Part shown: one piece after another, positions 1-9,642 of the stretch
Layout of the letters: each line of letters starts with the position of its first letter
Numbering within the stretch: the first letter of the stretch is position 1
Assembly: GCF_001577305.1 (NCBI RefSeq)
Contig: NZ_CP014518.1
Span: forward strand, 2,232,001-2,296,000
Reading direction: 5' to 3'
Length of the DNA stretch: 64,000 nucleotides
From: Sinomonas atrocyanea
GTDB taxonomy: Bacteria; Actinomycetota; Actinomycetes; Actinomycetales; Micrococcaceae
Program-made: the position numbers and the translations under genes
The notes under the pieces: model-generated
Seen by the model: the letters and a program-made list of their open reading frames with translations, nothing else
Database searches by the model: none
Told to the model about the DNA's origin: nothing

Positions 1-1818
<1,818 letters not shown>

Positions 1819-1846
1819 GGGCCAAGGGCGAGCGGGAGATCAGGCG

Positions 1847-2125
1847 CTAGGCCGTCGCGTACCGTCCCGAGCGCTCTGCCCGGGCGCGCGCCTTCGCCGC
1901 TTCCTCTTCGCGGTTCTTCGGCGGCGTCGTCGCCACCAGATCGTCGAGCAGGTGCGCAGTGATGTGGGCGATCTCAGCGACGGCGTGGTCGAACGCGTCC
2001 TGGTTCGCCTTCGAGGGCTTCGTGGTGCCCGCGATCTTGCGCACGTACTGCAGGGCGGCCGCCTGGATCTCCTCTGACGTGGCCGAGGGCTCGAAGTTAT
2101 GGAGGGTGTGGATGTTCCGGCACAT
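1847..2125 (-). CDS. DUF2277 family protein
   Basis: A 92-residue soluble protein beginning MCRNIHTLHNFEP, the hallmark of the DUF2277 family, followed by a short helical region with AALQYVRKIAGTTKPS. The function of the family is unknown. The ATG at 2125 has no Shine-Dalgarno sequence. A -10 box TATCGT lies exactly 6 bases before it, so the mRNA is probably leaderless. A 16-bp palindrome with the GTGA-N6-TCAC core of Crp/GlxR sites overlies the -35 region, which suggests regulation by a Crp-family protein. It converges on the UvrA-like gene. Confidence 0.85.
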   Translation of the reverse strand: MCRNIHTLHNFEPSATSEEIQAAALQYVRKIAGTTKPSKANQDAFDHAVAEIAHITAHLLDDLVATTPPKNREEEAAKARARAERSGRYATA

Positions 2126-2131
2126 GCCTCG

Positions 2132-2161
2132 ACGATACGCGCCGTGGTGACCTGGGTCACC
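2132..2161 (-). promoter_or_regulatory. Leaderless promoter of the DUF2277 gene with a Crp/GlxR-like palindrome
   Basis: On the minus strand a TATCGT -10 box occupies 2137-2132, 6 bases before the start codon. A perfect palindrome, GGTGACC-TG-GGTCACC, occupies 2146-2161, where the -35 element would be. The core GTGA-N6-TCAC matches the known Crp/GlxR consensus. Binding is inferred. Confidence 0.5.
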
Positions 2162-2304
2162 GGTGCGCCTCAGGGCTGCGGCGGGGCCAGCGGGGGACGA
2201 ACGGCTCTAAGGCTCGTGCCTCCGGCCGTGCCAGAGTGGAACCGGGACGCTGGTCCGCCGTTGCTGAAGCGGCCGCCAGCAGAGTGAGGGAGGCATACCC
2301 CGAG

Positions 2305-2346
2305 ATGTGGAAGCCCAACGATCTCGTCCCCACGCCCGGGTCCTGA
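2305..2346 (+). other. 13-codon upstream ORF in frame with the ABC1 kinase gene
   Basis: An ATG at 2305 follows a GAGGGAGG-like ribosome-binding sequence (2286-2292) and encodes MWKPNDLVPTPGS before a TGA at 2344-2346. One codon later the kinase gene starts in the same frame. It may be a translated leader that couples ribosomes to the kinase start, or the remains of a longer N-terminus cut by a stop. The kinase ATG itself has only a weak ribosome-binding site. Confidence 0.4.
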
Positions 2347-2349
2347 GCG

Positions 2350-4062
2350 ATGCACGGCAGCAGCGGCCCGCAGGATCCTCAGGGCCCGGCGGCGGCCGGC
2401 AGGCACCTGGAGCGGTACCGGCAGATCGCCGAGACCCTCGCGCGCCACGGCCTCGGCTTCGCTATCGGCGCCGCCGGGCTGCAGCGGTGGGTCCCGCTGC
2501 AGCACGGGCTCCTCGGCCACGAGGCCCGCCAGGAGCCCTATTCCAATCCCGAGCACCTGCGGCTGGCCCTCGAACAGCTCGGCCCCACCTTCATCAAGCT
2601 CGGCCAGGCCCTCTCCACCCGGCACGATCTCCTTCCGGGCCCCTACCGGCAGGAACTGGCCCGCCTCCAGGACCAGGCTCCGCCCGTCCCGGCGGCCGCC
2701 GTGGTGGAGGCCATCGAACGGGAGCTTGGGGGAGCCCCGCAGGAAGTGTTCGCCTCCTTCGATCCCTCCCCGCTGGCCAGCGCCTCCCTGGGCCAGGCCC
2801 ACGCGGCCACCCTGGCCGACGGGACGGAGGTGGTGGTCAAGGTCCGCCGGCCCGGGGTGGTGGAGCAGGTCGAGCTCGACCTGGAGATCATCGCCAACCT
2901 CGCCGCCCAGGCCGCGCGGCATTGGGATGCCGCCGCGGACTACGACGTGCCCGGCATTGCCGAGGAGTTCGCCCAGACGTTGCGGGCCGAGCTGGACTAC
3001 CTGGCCGAGGCCCGCAACGCGGAGCGCTTCCGCGCCGCCTTCTCCGCAGACCCGGGGATCCACGTGCCCCGGGTCCATTGGGACACCACCACCTCCCGTG
3101 TCCTGACCCTCGAGAGGATCCGGGGCATCAAGATCAGCGACCTGGCGGCGCTCGACGCCGCGGGGATCGACCGCCCGGCCTTGGCGGCCCGCTACGCAGA
3201 TGCCGTGGCGAAGATGGTCTTCGAGGACTCCTTCTTCCACGCCGATCCACATCCGGGGAACCTGTTCGTCGAGCCCGACCCTGCGCGCCCGGGCGGCCGG
3301 ATCGGGCTGATCGACTTCGGCATGGTCGGCACGGTGGATCCTCAGCTCCGCGCCCACCTCTCTGCGCTGCTGATCGCGCTGGCGCGCCGGGATCCTCGCG
3401 CCGCGGCGCGAGCCCTCTCGGACGCCTCCACCGGCAGGAAGCGCCCGGACCTGGGGCGCCTGAGCGAAGACCTGGCCCCGGTCATGCGCCTGTATGCCGA
3501 GCGGCCACTGTCTGAGGTGCCGCTCGGGGCGTTCGTCCGGGAGCTCCTCGGCGTCGTGCGCCGGTATCGCCTCCAACTGCCCCGAGAACTGGCCCTGCTG
3601 CTGCGGATGCTCGTGATGGTCGAGTCTCTGGCCGTCACCCTGGATCCGGGGTTCCAGTTCGCCGCCGTGATCGGGCCCTGGGCCGAATCCCTCGCCCTGG
3701 AGCGGCTCGCTCCGCCCGCTGTCCTCCGTCGCCTGGGCCACGCCGGAAGCGAGTTGCTGGACGCAGCCGAACGCCTGCCCCGCCAGCTCCGCTCCCTGGA
3801 AGATGCTCTGGAGCGCGGGGGAGCCCAGGTCAGCCTCCGCCCCGGCGAGCTGGAAGAACTGATCTCGCACCTGGACTCGGCCGCCCGTCTGGTGGCCGCC
3901 GCCACCCTTGCCGCGGCGTTCGTCCGGGGCGTCGGGGAGATCCTCGTCTCCCAGCCCCCAGGGCACCCTCGGGGCCTGCGGACGGTCCTCACAGGGGCCG
4001 GCATCGCCGCCTCCGGCTCGCTGGCGGCCTACCTCGCGTGGACCGGGCGCCGGCGGTCCTGA
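2350..4062 (+). CDS. AarF/ABC1 (UbiB-family) atypical kinase
   Basis: A 570-residue ABC1/UbiB-family protein. The family signature LGPTFIKLGQALSTR lies near residues 78-92. An alanine-rich nucleotide loop follows (LASASLGQAHAATL), then the ATP lysine in VVKVRRPG near residue 165, and the catalytic DPHPGN and metal-binding IDFGMVG motifs near residues 300 and 323. A single hydrophobic segment closes the C-terminus (TVLTGAGIAASGSLAAYLAW), as in membrane-tethered members. Family members support quinone biosynthesis or lipid homeostasis. Actinobacteria use menaquinone, so the exact role is open. The ATG at 2350 gives the usual family N-terminus. Confidence 0.85.
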   Translation: MHGSSGPQDPQGPAAAGRHLERYRQIAETLARHGLGFAIGAAGLQRWVPLQHGLLGHEARQEPYSNPEHLRLALEQLGPTFIKLGQALSTRHDLLPGPYRQELARLQDQAPPVPAAAVVEAIERELGGAPQEVFASFDPSPLASASLGQAHAATLADGTEVVVKVRRPGVVEQVELDLEIIANLAAQAARHWDAAADYDVPGIAEEFAQTLRAELDYLAEARNAERFRAAFSADPGIHVPRVHWDTTTSRVLTLERIRGIKISDLAALDAAGIDRPALAARYADAVAKMVFEDSFFHADPHPGNLFVEPDPARPGGRIGLIDFGMVGTVDPQLRAHLSALLIALARRDPRAAARALSDASTGRKRPDLGRLSEDLAPVMRLYAERPLSEVPLGAFVRELLGVVRRYRLQLPRELALLLRMLVMVESLAVTLDPGFQFAAVIGPWAESLALERLAPPAVLRRLGHAGSELLDAAERLPRQLRSLEDALERGGAQVSLRPGELEELISHLDSAARLVAAATLAAAFVRGVGEILVSQPPGHPRGLRTVLTGAGIAASGSLAAYLAWTGRRRS

Positions 4063-4523
4063 TGGTCGGACTTCGATCGTTGCCCTGCCGCCTTGTCGCC
4101 TCAGACCGCGCTCGTCGTCGCTTCAGACTGCGGTCGTCTTGGGCGCCGCGGAGTGCGAGGGATGCGCTGGCGACTGGCGATCAGACGGCACAGGGCGTGA
4201 CGCCGCGGCTCTCCTCGGCAACCCAACATGCTTGGCCGATAATCGACATTATGTCAATTAAAGGACCGGAGCGCGCCCCTGGGACTTTCGGCCGCCTCCC
4301 CGGCGCCTGCTGCTGCACCTCCGCGCCCCCGGGCGGCCCAGGCGCATTCCGCCGCACAGGCCGAAAACCCAGAAATCGACGAGAGGTACCTTTCACGGTT
4401 TTCGGGCTCTTCTGGGACCGGCGCTGCGCACGGCGTCCGTCGATTATGTCAACTGGGCGGGAAACGGGCGGTGGTAGTTCCTGTGCGTTTCGGCCCCGAG
4501 AATCCCGTTCACGGGCCGCATGG
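4063..4523. other. 461-bp intergenic region with palindromic GACATTATGTC elements
   Basis: No coding sequence is supported here. It separates the kinase gene from the end of the convergent sigma-factor gene. A perfect palindrome, GACATTATGTC, lies at 4245-4255 and a related half, ATTATGTCAACT, at 4443-4454. The same 11-bp palindrome (as GACATAATGTC) overlaps the -10 box of ctaE at 8918-8928. AT content is locally raised around both sites. Confidence 0.4.
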
Positions 4524-5744
4524 TCACGTCCCCGACAGCCGGCGGGCGCGCCCCTCGAGATAGGACCTCTCCCCTGCGGCCGGTGCCAGCCGCGAGGCCT
4601 CCGCGTACTCGGCGGCGGCCTCAGCAGCACGGCCCGTCCTCGCGAGGAGGTCGGCCCGCACCGCGTGGAATACGTGGTAGCCCGTGAGGTCGAGCGCGTC
4701 CACGAGTGCCAGCGCGGCCCCGGGTCCCTCGGCTTCGGCCACCGCGACCGCCCGGTTGAGCGCCACCACCGGCCCGGGCGCCAGCTCGGCGAGCAGGTCG
4801 TAGAGCCGCACGATCCGGCGCCAGTCGGTGGCCTCGGCCGACGCCGCTGCGGCGTGCACCGCCTGGATGGCGGCCTGGAGCTGGTACTGGCCGAGCCGTC
4901 CGCGCGCGAGGCACTCGTGCACGAGGGCGGTGCCCTCGGCGATGAGGTCCGCGTCCCAGAGCGATCGGTCCTGCTCCGCGAGCGGCACGAGGACCCCGCC
5001 GGGACCGGAGCGCGCAGTCCGCCGCGACTCGGAGAGCAGCAGCAGGGCGAGCAGTCCCCTGGCCTCCGGCTCTCCCGGGAGGAGCTGGACCAGCACGCGC
5101 GCGAGCCGCACGGCCTCGGCGCACAGGCCGGCCCGTGCCGGCGGCTCCCCCAGCCCCGCGGAGTAGCCCTCGTTGTAGATGAGGTAGACCACCGCCAGGA
5201 CCCCGGCGAGCCGCTCGGGCAGTTCCTCGGCCGCCGGCACCCGGTACGGGATGCGCGCGTCGCGGATCTTGGCCTTCGCGCGCGAGATCCGCTGGGCCAG
5301 GGTCGGCTCTGGGACGAGGAAGGCGGCGGCGACCTGCGCCGTCGTGAGTCCGCCGATGATCCGCAGGGCGAGGGCCACCCTGGCCGGCATGGCCAGCGCC
5401 GGGTGGCAGCAGACGAACAGGAGCGCGAGCCGGTCATCGCCCAGCGGCTCGTGCCGCGGCTCCTCGTCGGCGAGGGCTGCGGCGGCCGCCTCCTTGCTCC
5501 CCCGGACCGCCTCGCGGCGGAAGCGGTCGACGGCGCGGCGGCGCGCCGTCGTGATGATCCAGGCGCCGGGGTGGTCGGGGATGCCGTCCGCGGGCCAGCG
5601 CTCGGCCGCGGCCGCGAAGGCCTCCTGCACCGCGTCCTCGGCGAGGCCGAGGTCCCCGGTGGTGCGCACGAGGACCGAGACCGCCCTGCCGTACTCCTCG
5701 CGGAACACGGCAGCAACGGTCCCGGCCTCCCGTTCCTCAGCCAC
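4524..5744 (-). CDS. ECF sigma factor with C-terminal extension (ECF42-like, DUF6596)
   Basis: A 406-residue protein with sigma region 2 at about residues 13-80 (DAVQEAF, then a WIITTARRRAVDRFRRE core) and a region 4 helix-turn-helix at about 130-170 (LTTAQVAAAFLVPEPTLAQRIS). A long C-terminal extension ends in TPR-like helices. This arrangement, next to a YCII/DGPF gene, is characteristic of the ECF42 group, which has no classical anti-sigma factor and is thought to be controlled through its extension. The GTG at 5744 is chosen because it restores the normal region 2 N-terminus and overlaps the upstream YCII gene by 8 bases. A longer form reaching 5837 is possible but would start with an atypical Arg/Ser-rich tail. 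Confidence 0.85.
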   Translation of the reverse strand: MAEEREAGTVAAVFREEYGRAVSVLVRTTGDLGLAEDAVQEAFAAAAERWPADGIPDHPGAWIITTARRRAVDRFRREAVRGSKEAAAAALADEEPRHEPLGDDRLALLFVCCHPALAMPARVALALRIIGGLTTAQVAAAFLVPEPTLAQRISRAKAKIRDARIPYRVPAAEELPERLAGVLAVVYLIYNEGYSAGLGEPPARAGLCAEAVRLARVLVQLLPGEPEARGLLALLLLSESRRTARSGPGGVLVPLAEQDRSLWDADLIAEGTALVHECLARGRLGQYQLQAAIQAVHAAAASAEATDWRRIVRLYDLLAELAPGPVVALNRAVAVAEAEGPGAALALVDALDLTGYHVFHAVRADLLARTGRAAEAAAEYAEASRLAPAAGERSYLEGRARRLSGT

Positions 5745-6102
5745 CCGTGCTCGGCGCGGGGACGCCCGCGAAGGGCCGGACCTCGATCGGAAGGCCGGTG
5801 ATCTGGGCGAACCTGCGTCCCCACACCAGCGCCGCATCGAGGTCCGGGGCCTCGATGATGTCGAAGCCGCCCATGTGCTCCTTGCCCTCGAGGTAGGGCC
5901 CGTCGGTGACGAGCACCTCTCCCCCGTCCGCCCGCAGCACCGTCGCGGAGGATGCGTCCGCGAGCCCGTTGCCGTACACGTAGGCTCCCGCGGCCTTGAG
6001 GTCAGCTGTCAGCTCGGCCAGCTTCGCCATGATCGGCGCGAGGAACTCGGGCGGCGGCACGACGCCGTCGGGCTGGTACATGCTGATCAGGTACTGGGTC
6101 AT
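5737..6102 (-). CDS. YCII/DGPF-domain protein
   Basis: A 121-residue YCII-related protein (MTQYLISMYQPDG at the start, DGPYLEGKEHMGGF in the middle). Members form small dimeric alpha/beta barrels and often sit beside ECF42 sigma factors, where they are suspected partners or targets. The ATG at 6102 follows a strong AGGAGG. Its last 8 bases overlap the sigma gene, so the two are translationally coupled. Confidence 0.85.
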   Translation of the reverse strand: MTQYLISMYQPDGVVPPPEFLAPIMAKLAELTADLKAAGAYVYGNGLADASSATVLRADGGEVLVTDGPYLEGKEHMGGFDIIEAPDLDAALVWGRRFAQITGLPIEVRPFAGVPAPSTGG

Positions 6103-6219
6103 GGCTCTCGCCTCCTGTCGTCGGGGCCCCTGCGGCCCCTCACCTACTGGACGAACGGACGGCGCTGATTTCGACACGGCCCGCGGAAGGAGCACGAGGA
6201 GAGCCGCCGCGCCCGCTGC

Positions 6220-6696
6220 TCACCCGGCGTCGGCCGCCGCCTCGAGGTCCGCGATCACGATCTTGCGCATCGAGAGCATCGCGGCGAAGGCCCGCTGCGC
6301 GCGGGCAGAGTCGGGATCGGTGCGCAATTCCTCGAGCCGCGTCGGAATGACCTGCCAGGAGAACCCGAAGCGGTCCTTGAGCCAGCCGCACTGGCTCTCG
6401 ACGCCGCCGTCGGCCGTGAGCGCAGTCCAGTAGTAGTCCACCTCGTCCTGGTCGCGGCAGAAGACCTGGAGGGACACCGCCTCGGTGAACGTGAACTCCG
6501 GGCCGCCGTTGAGGGCCAGGAACGGGCGCCCGTCGAGCTCGAAGGCGGCAGTCATCACGCTCCCCTGCTCGCGCGGGCCCGCCTCGCCGTACCGCTCGAT
6601 CCCCGTGATGCGGGAATGGGGGAAGATGCCCGTGTAGAACCGGGCGGCCTCCTCGGCCTGGGTGTCGAACCACAGGCAGGTCCTCATCTCGGGCAT
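6220..6696 (-). CDS. VOC-family (PhnB-like) protein
   Basis: A 158-residue glyoxalase/VOC-superfamily protein of the PhnB / 3-demethylubiquinone-methyltransferase-like group. It starts MRTCLWFDTQAEEAARFYTGIFP and contains GPEFTFTEAVSLQVFCRDQDEVDYYW. The ATG at 6696 follows GGAGGAG. It is first in a minus-strand group with the YCII and ECF-sigma genes (117 bases to the next start), and PhnB-like genes recur in ECF42 neighbourhoods. The substrate is unknown. Confidence 0.8.
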   Translation of the reverse strand: MPEMRTCLWFDTQAEEAARFYTGIFPHSRITGIERYGEAGPREQGSVMTAAFELDGRPFLALNGGPEFTFTEAVSLQVFCRDQDEVDYYWTALTADGGVESQCGWLKDRFGFSWQVIPTRLEELRTDPDSARAQRAFAAMLSMRKIVIADLEAAADAG

Positions 6697-6825
6697 GGCT
6701 CCTCCGGGGGTCCTGGCATCCTCGCTGCCCGCATTCTTCCGCGCACCGCGCTGCGGCGGAAGGGCACGAGGACCGCCGGCGCCGGTGACGGCACGCACGA
6801 CGCCGGCCGGGGCGCCTTCCGCGCG

Positions 6826-6831
6826 TAGGCT
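6826..6831 (+). promoter_or_regulatory. Leaderless -10 box of the DUF3054 gene
   Basis: TAGGCT ends 6 bases before the ATG at 6838, and there is no ribosome-binding site, so transcription is expected to start at or within a base of the start codon. Confidence 0.5.
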
Positions 6832-6837
6832 TGAGGC

Positions 6838-7269
6838 ATGCGTCCTTCCCCTTCAGCCTCCGCGCCCTCGGCGGCCCGGGCAGCCCGCCCCGCCGCCGGC
6901 CCCGCCATTGCCGCCGCCGTCGCAGACCTGGTCATCGTCCTCGCCTTCGCGGCGACGGGACGCGCGAGCCACGGCGAGGCCGATGCAGTGGCCGGCGTGC
7001 TGGCCACGGCATGGCCGTTCGCCGTGGGGCTCGCGCTCGCGTGGGCCCTGCCCCTCCTCCACCGCAGGCCCCTGGCCGTCTGGCCCGCCGGCGTCCTCGC
7101 GTGGCTCGGCACCTTTGCCGTCGGGATGCTGCTGCGCGCCGCAACCGGCCAGGGGACGGCGGTGCCGTTCCTCATCGTGGCCGCGAGCGTCCTCGGCATC
7201 GCACTCGTCGGGTGGCGCGCTGCCGCCCTCGGGGTGCGCGCTGCCCGGCACCGGCGGGCAGCGCACTAG
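6838..7269 (+). CDS. DUF3054 membrane protein
   Basis: A 143-residue protein with a short Ala/Pro/Ser-rich N-terminus and four predicted membrane helices (about residues 23-43, 57-77, 81-101 and 108-128), with a positively charged C-terminal tail (RAARHRRAAH). It matches the actinobacterial DUF3054 family, whose function is unknown. The start at 6838 is supported by the leaderless -10 box. A second TAGGCT immediately after the stop probably serves the next gene. Confidence 0.8.
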   Translation: MRPSPSASAPSAARAARPAAGPAIAAAVADLVIVLAFAATGRASHGEADAVAGVLATAWPFAVGLALAWALPLLHRRPLAVWPAGVLAWLGTFAVGMLLRAATGQGTAVPFLIVAASVLGIALVGWRAAALGVRAARHRRAAH

Positions 7270-7308
7270 GCTGAAGGCAGGGAACGCCCCTTCTTCGAAC
7301 GGAGGACC

Positions 7309-7587
7309 ATGATCACGGCATTCGTCTTCATCCAGACGGACTCAAAGAAGATCCCCGAGGTGGCCGAGCAGATCTCCGCCATCCCGGGCATCAGTGAGGT
7401 GTACTCGGTCACCGGCGACTGGGACCTCATCGCGATTGCGCGCGTGCGGGAGCACGAGGAGCTCGCCGACGTGGTCGCGGATCGGCTGTCGAAGGTCGAC
7501 GGCGTCATCGAGACGACGACCCACATCGCGTTCCGCGCCTACTCGCGTCACGACCTCGACGCGGCGTTCTCCCTCGGACTGTCCTGA
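7309..7587 (+). CDS. Stand-alone Lrp/AsnC ligand-binding (RAM) domain protein
   Basis: A 92-residue protein consisting only of the effector-binding domain of Lrp/AsnC regulators (MITAFVFIQTDSKKIPEVA, then the GDWDLIA and THIAFRAYSRHDL segments). It has no DNA-binding helix-turn-helix. Such stand-alone domains form oligomeric rings and are thought to bind amino acids or modulate full-length Lrp proteins. The ATG at 7309 follows GGAGG. A TAGGCT at 7268-7273 is a likely -10 box. In many Micrococcaceae this gene lies next to trpD, as here. Confidence 0.85.
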   Translation: MITAFVFIQTDSKKIPEVAEQISAIPGISEVYSVTGDWDLIAIARVREHEELADVVADRLSKVDGVIETTTHIAFRAYSRHDLDAAFSLGLS

Positions 7588-7624
7588 CGCACGGACTGTC
7601 CTGACGCCCCGCAGGGCGAAACGG

Positions 7625-7654
7625 CAGGGGCCGGGCCGCGTGGCCCGGCCCCTG
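7625..7654. terminator. Bidirectional terminator between the AsnC-domain gene and trpD
   Basis: A 13-bp GC-rich perfect stem (7625-7637 with 7642-7654) with a 4-base loop lies between two convergent genes. Just before it a 15-base sequence (GGACTGTCCTGACGC) occurs twice in tandem at 7576 and 7591. Confidence 0.75.
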
Positions 7655-7675
7655 CTCTGCCCCACGGGGCAGCGA

Positions 7676-8761
7676 TCAGGATCGGGTGAAGTCCACCCAG
7701 GCCTGCAGGACCCGGGCCGCGGCGCCGGAGTCGATCGATTCCTCGGCGCGCCGCTTGGCGGCCGCGAGCCTTTCGAGCAGCGGGCCCTCCGCCGAGAGGT
7801 CGTAGGCCACGAGGCCCGCGGCGGCGTTGAGCACCACCGCGTCGCGCACCGGGCCGCGGTCGCCGGCGAGGGTGCGCCGCACGACCTCGGCGTTGTGGGC
7901 GGCATCGCCGCCGCGCAGGTCGTCCAGCGTGGCCCTCGGAATGCCGAGGTCGAGAGGATCGAGGACGGACTCCGTGAGCTTCCCGTCCCTGACCTCCCAG
8001 AGGCGCGACGTGGTGGTGATCGTGAGCTCGTCCAGCCCGTCGTCGCCGCGGAACACGAGCCCGCGGCTGCCGCGCTCCGCGAGGACGCCGGCGATGAGCG
8101 GTGCCATCCGGGCATCGGCCGCTCCCACTGCCGAGGCCTGGACGTGTGCGGGGTTCGTGAGCGGGCCGAGGATGTTGAACGCCGTGGGTATCGCCAGCTC
8201 CTTGCGCGGCACCGCGGTGAACCGGAAGGACGGGTGGAAGACCTGGGCGAAGCAGAAGGTGATGCCCACCTGCTCGGCGGCTGCTGCCACGCGGTCGACG
8301 CCCATGTCGAGCCGCACCCCGAGGGCCTCGAGCACATCGGCCGAGCCTGAGGACGAGGACGCCGCCCGGTTGCCGTGCTTGACGACCTTGGCACCGGCTC
8401 CGGCCATGACGAGCGCCGCCGTGCTCGAGATGTTCACCGTGTTCTGCTGGTCCCCGCCCGTGCCGACGATGTCGAGCTTCTCCCCCGAGATGCTGATGGG
8501 GGTCGCCCGCGCGACCATGCCCTTCACGAGGCCCGCGAGCTCGTCCACGGTCTCGCCCTTGGCGCGCAGGCCCACGAGGAACCCCGCGATCTGGGAGTCA
8601 GTGGCGTCACCGGACATGATCGTGTCCATGGCCCAGGCCGTCTCGGCCTGGGTCAGGTCGCGCCCGGCGACGAGCGCGCCGATGAGGGACCGCCACGTGG
8701 GCGCGGTCACATTGGCAGAATCCCCATGGGCAGATCCACTGCCGGAAGCCTCGGTGTTCAC
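7676..8761 (-). CDS. trpD: Anthranilate phosphoribosyltransferase
   Basis: Transfers the phosphoribosyl group of PRPP to anthranilate, the second step of tryptophan synthesis. The 361-residue protein has the glycine-rich PRPP/metal motif GTGGDQQNTVNISS, the KHGNRAASS anthranilate-site segment and the family C-terminal helices. The frame stays open to 8968, but homology begins only near residue 30 of the chosen form. The GTG at 8761 has a TAGCAT -10 box 7 bases upstream, which supports a leaderless start. It stands alone, away from other trp genes, divergent from ctaE. Confidence 0.9.
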   Translation of the reverse strand: MNTEASGSGSAHGDSANVTAPTWRSLIGALVAGRDLTQAETAWAMDTIMSGDATDSQIAGFLVGLRAKGETVDELAGLVKGMVARATPISISGEKLDIVGTGGDQQNTVNISSTAALVMAGAGAKVVKHGNRAASSSSGSADVLEALGVRLDMGVDRVAAAAEQVGITFCFAQVFHPSFRFTAVPRKELAIPTAFNILGPLTNPAHVQASAVGAADARMAPLIAGVLAERGSRGLVFRGDDGLDELTITTTSRLWEVRDGKLTESVLDPLDLGIPRATLDDLRGGDAAHNAEVVRRTLAGDRGPVRDAVVLNAAAGLVAYDLSAEGPLLERLAAAKRRAEESIDSGAAARVLQAWVDFTRS

Positions 8762-8768
8762 GCCTCCG

Positions 8769-8774
8769 ATGCTA
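8769..8774 (-). promoter_or_regulatory. Leaderless -10 box of trpD
   Basis: The minus-strand hexamer TAGCAT lies 7 bases before the GTG start at 8761. The only Shine-Dalgarno-like sequence (GGAGG) is one base from the start, too close to function. Confidence 0.45.
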
Positions 8775-8895
8775 TCGACCCCGCGCGAGTGGCGCCCAAA
8801 CGTCCCCGGATGAGACGGGCCGCACCCGCCCACGGCCGCGGATCCGCATGTTTTCGAGGGTTTGTAGAAAAAGTTCCCAGAAGGTGCGGTTCGCG

Positions 8896-8931
8896 TTGGG
8901 CGAACCCGAGGTTTGTAGACATAATGTCCTT
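8896..8931 (+). promoter_or_regulatory. Promoter of the ctaE-qcrCAB operon, leaderless, overlapping a palindrome
   Basis: A TTGGGC -35 (8896-8901) is spaced 18 bases from a CATAAT -10 (8920-8925), which ends 6 bases before the GTG start of ctaE. The -10 sits inside the palindrome GACATAATGTC (8918-8928... measured on 8918-8929), so a repressor could cover it. A direct repeat of GAGG(G)TTTGTAGA occurs at 8856-8868 and 8908-8919. Confidence 0.5.
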
Positions 8932-9570
8932 GTGACGACAGCGACTCATGCCCCGACAACCCCGGCACATCCCACGCTGAATCGCCCCAACATGGTCTCG
9001 GTCGGGACCGTGGTGTGGCTGTCCAGTGAGCTGATGTTCTTCGCCGGCCTCTTCGCCATGTACTTCACCCTGCGTGCCGCCTCGGGCGGCCTGTGGGCTG
9101 AGGAGACGGCCAAGCTCGACTTCCCCTACGCGCTTGTGAACACGATCGTCCTCGTGGCGAGCTCGTTCACGTGCCAGATGGGCGTCTTCGCGGCGGAGAG
9201 GCTCCAGCCGCGCCGCAGCGGCGGCCTCTTCGCGTTCGCCAAGTGGGGCATGGTCGAGTGGTTCATCCTCACGTTCTTCATGGGCGCCTGGTTCGTCGCC
9301 GGCCAGTCCACCGAGTATGCGAACCTCACCGCGGAGCACGTGACTCTGAGTGCCAATGCCTACGGTTCTGCGTTCTACATGACGACCGGCTTCCACGGCC
9401 TCCACGTGATGGGCGGCCTCGTGGCCTTCCTGTTCATCATCGGCCGGGCCTTCGCAGCCAAGCGCTTCGGCCACTACGAGGCCACCTCGGCCATCGTCAC
9501 CTCGTACTACTGGCACTTCGTGGACGTCGTGTGGATCGGGCTCTTCCTGGTCATCTACGTCCTCAAGTAG
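8932..9570 (+). CDS. ctaE: Cytochrome c oxidase subunit III
   Basis: Subunit III of the aa3 oxidase, a 212-residue protein with five to six membrane helices. Family segments include NMVSVGTVVWLSSELMFFAG near the start and FHGLHVMGGLVAF and YYWHFVDVVWIGLF near the end. It stabilises the catalytic core and the proton-uptake path. The GTG at 8932 is preferred over an upstream ATG at 8848 because it matches the family N-terminus and sits 6 bases after the -10 box. It heads the ctaE-qcrC-qcrA-qcrB operon, which encodes most of the bc1-aa3 supercomplex. Confidence 0.93.
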   Translation: MTTATHAPTTPAHPTLNRPNMVSVGTVVWLSSELMFFAGLFAMYFTLRAASGGLWAEETAKLDFPYALVNTIVLVASSFTCQMGVFAAERLQPRRSGGLFAFAKWGMVEWFILTFFMGAWFVAGQSTEYANLTAEHVTLSANAYGSAFYMTTGFHGLHVMGGLVAFLFIIGRAFAAKRFGHYEATSAIVTSYYWHFVDVVWIGLFLVIYVLK

Positions 9571-9642
9571 TCCCAGGAGCACAGCAGCAGATTTCGGACC
9601 GCGCCCGGACGGCGGCGGCAGCAAACGGATAGGAACGGATTC

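Noticed and set aside
2170..3966. A 598-codon minus-strand frame opposite the ABC1 kinase
   Set aside because: Composition is Gly/Arg/Gln-rich with no motif. The plus strand carries clear kinase signatures, so this is a GC-driven shadow.
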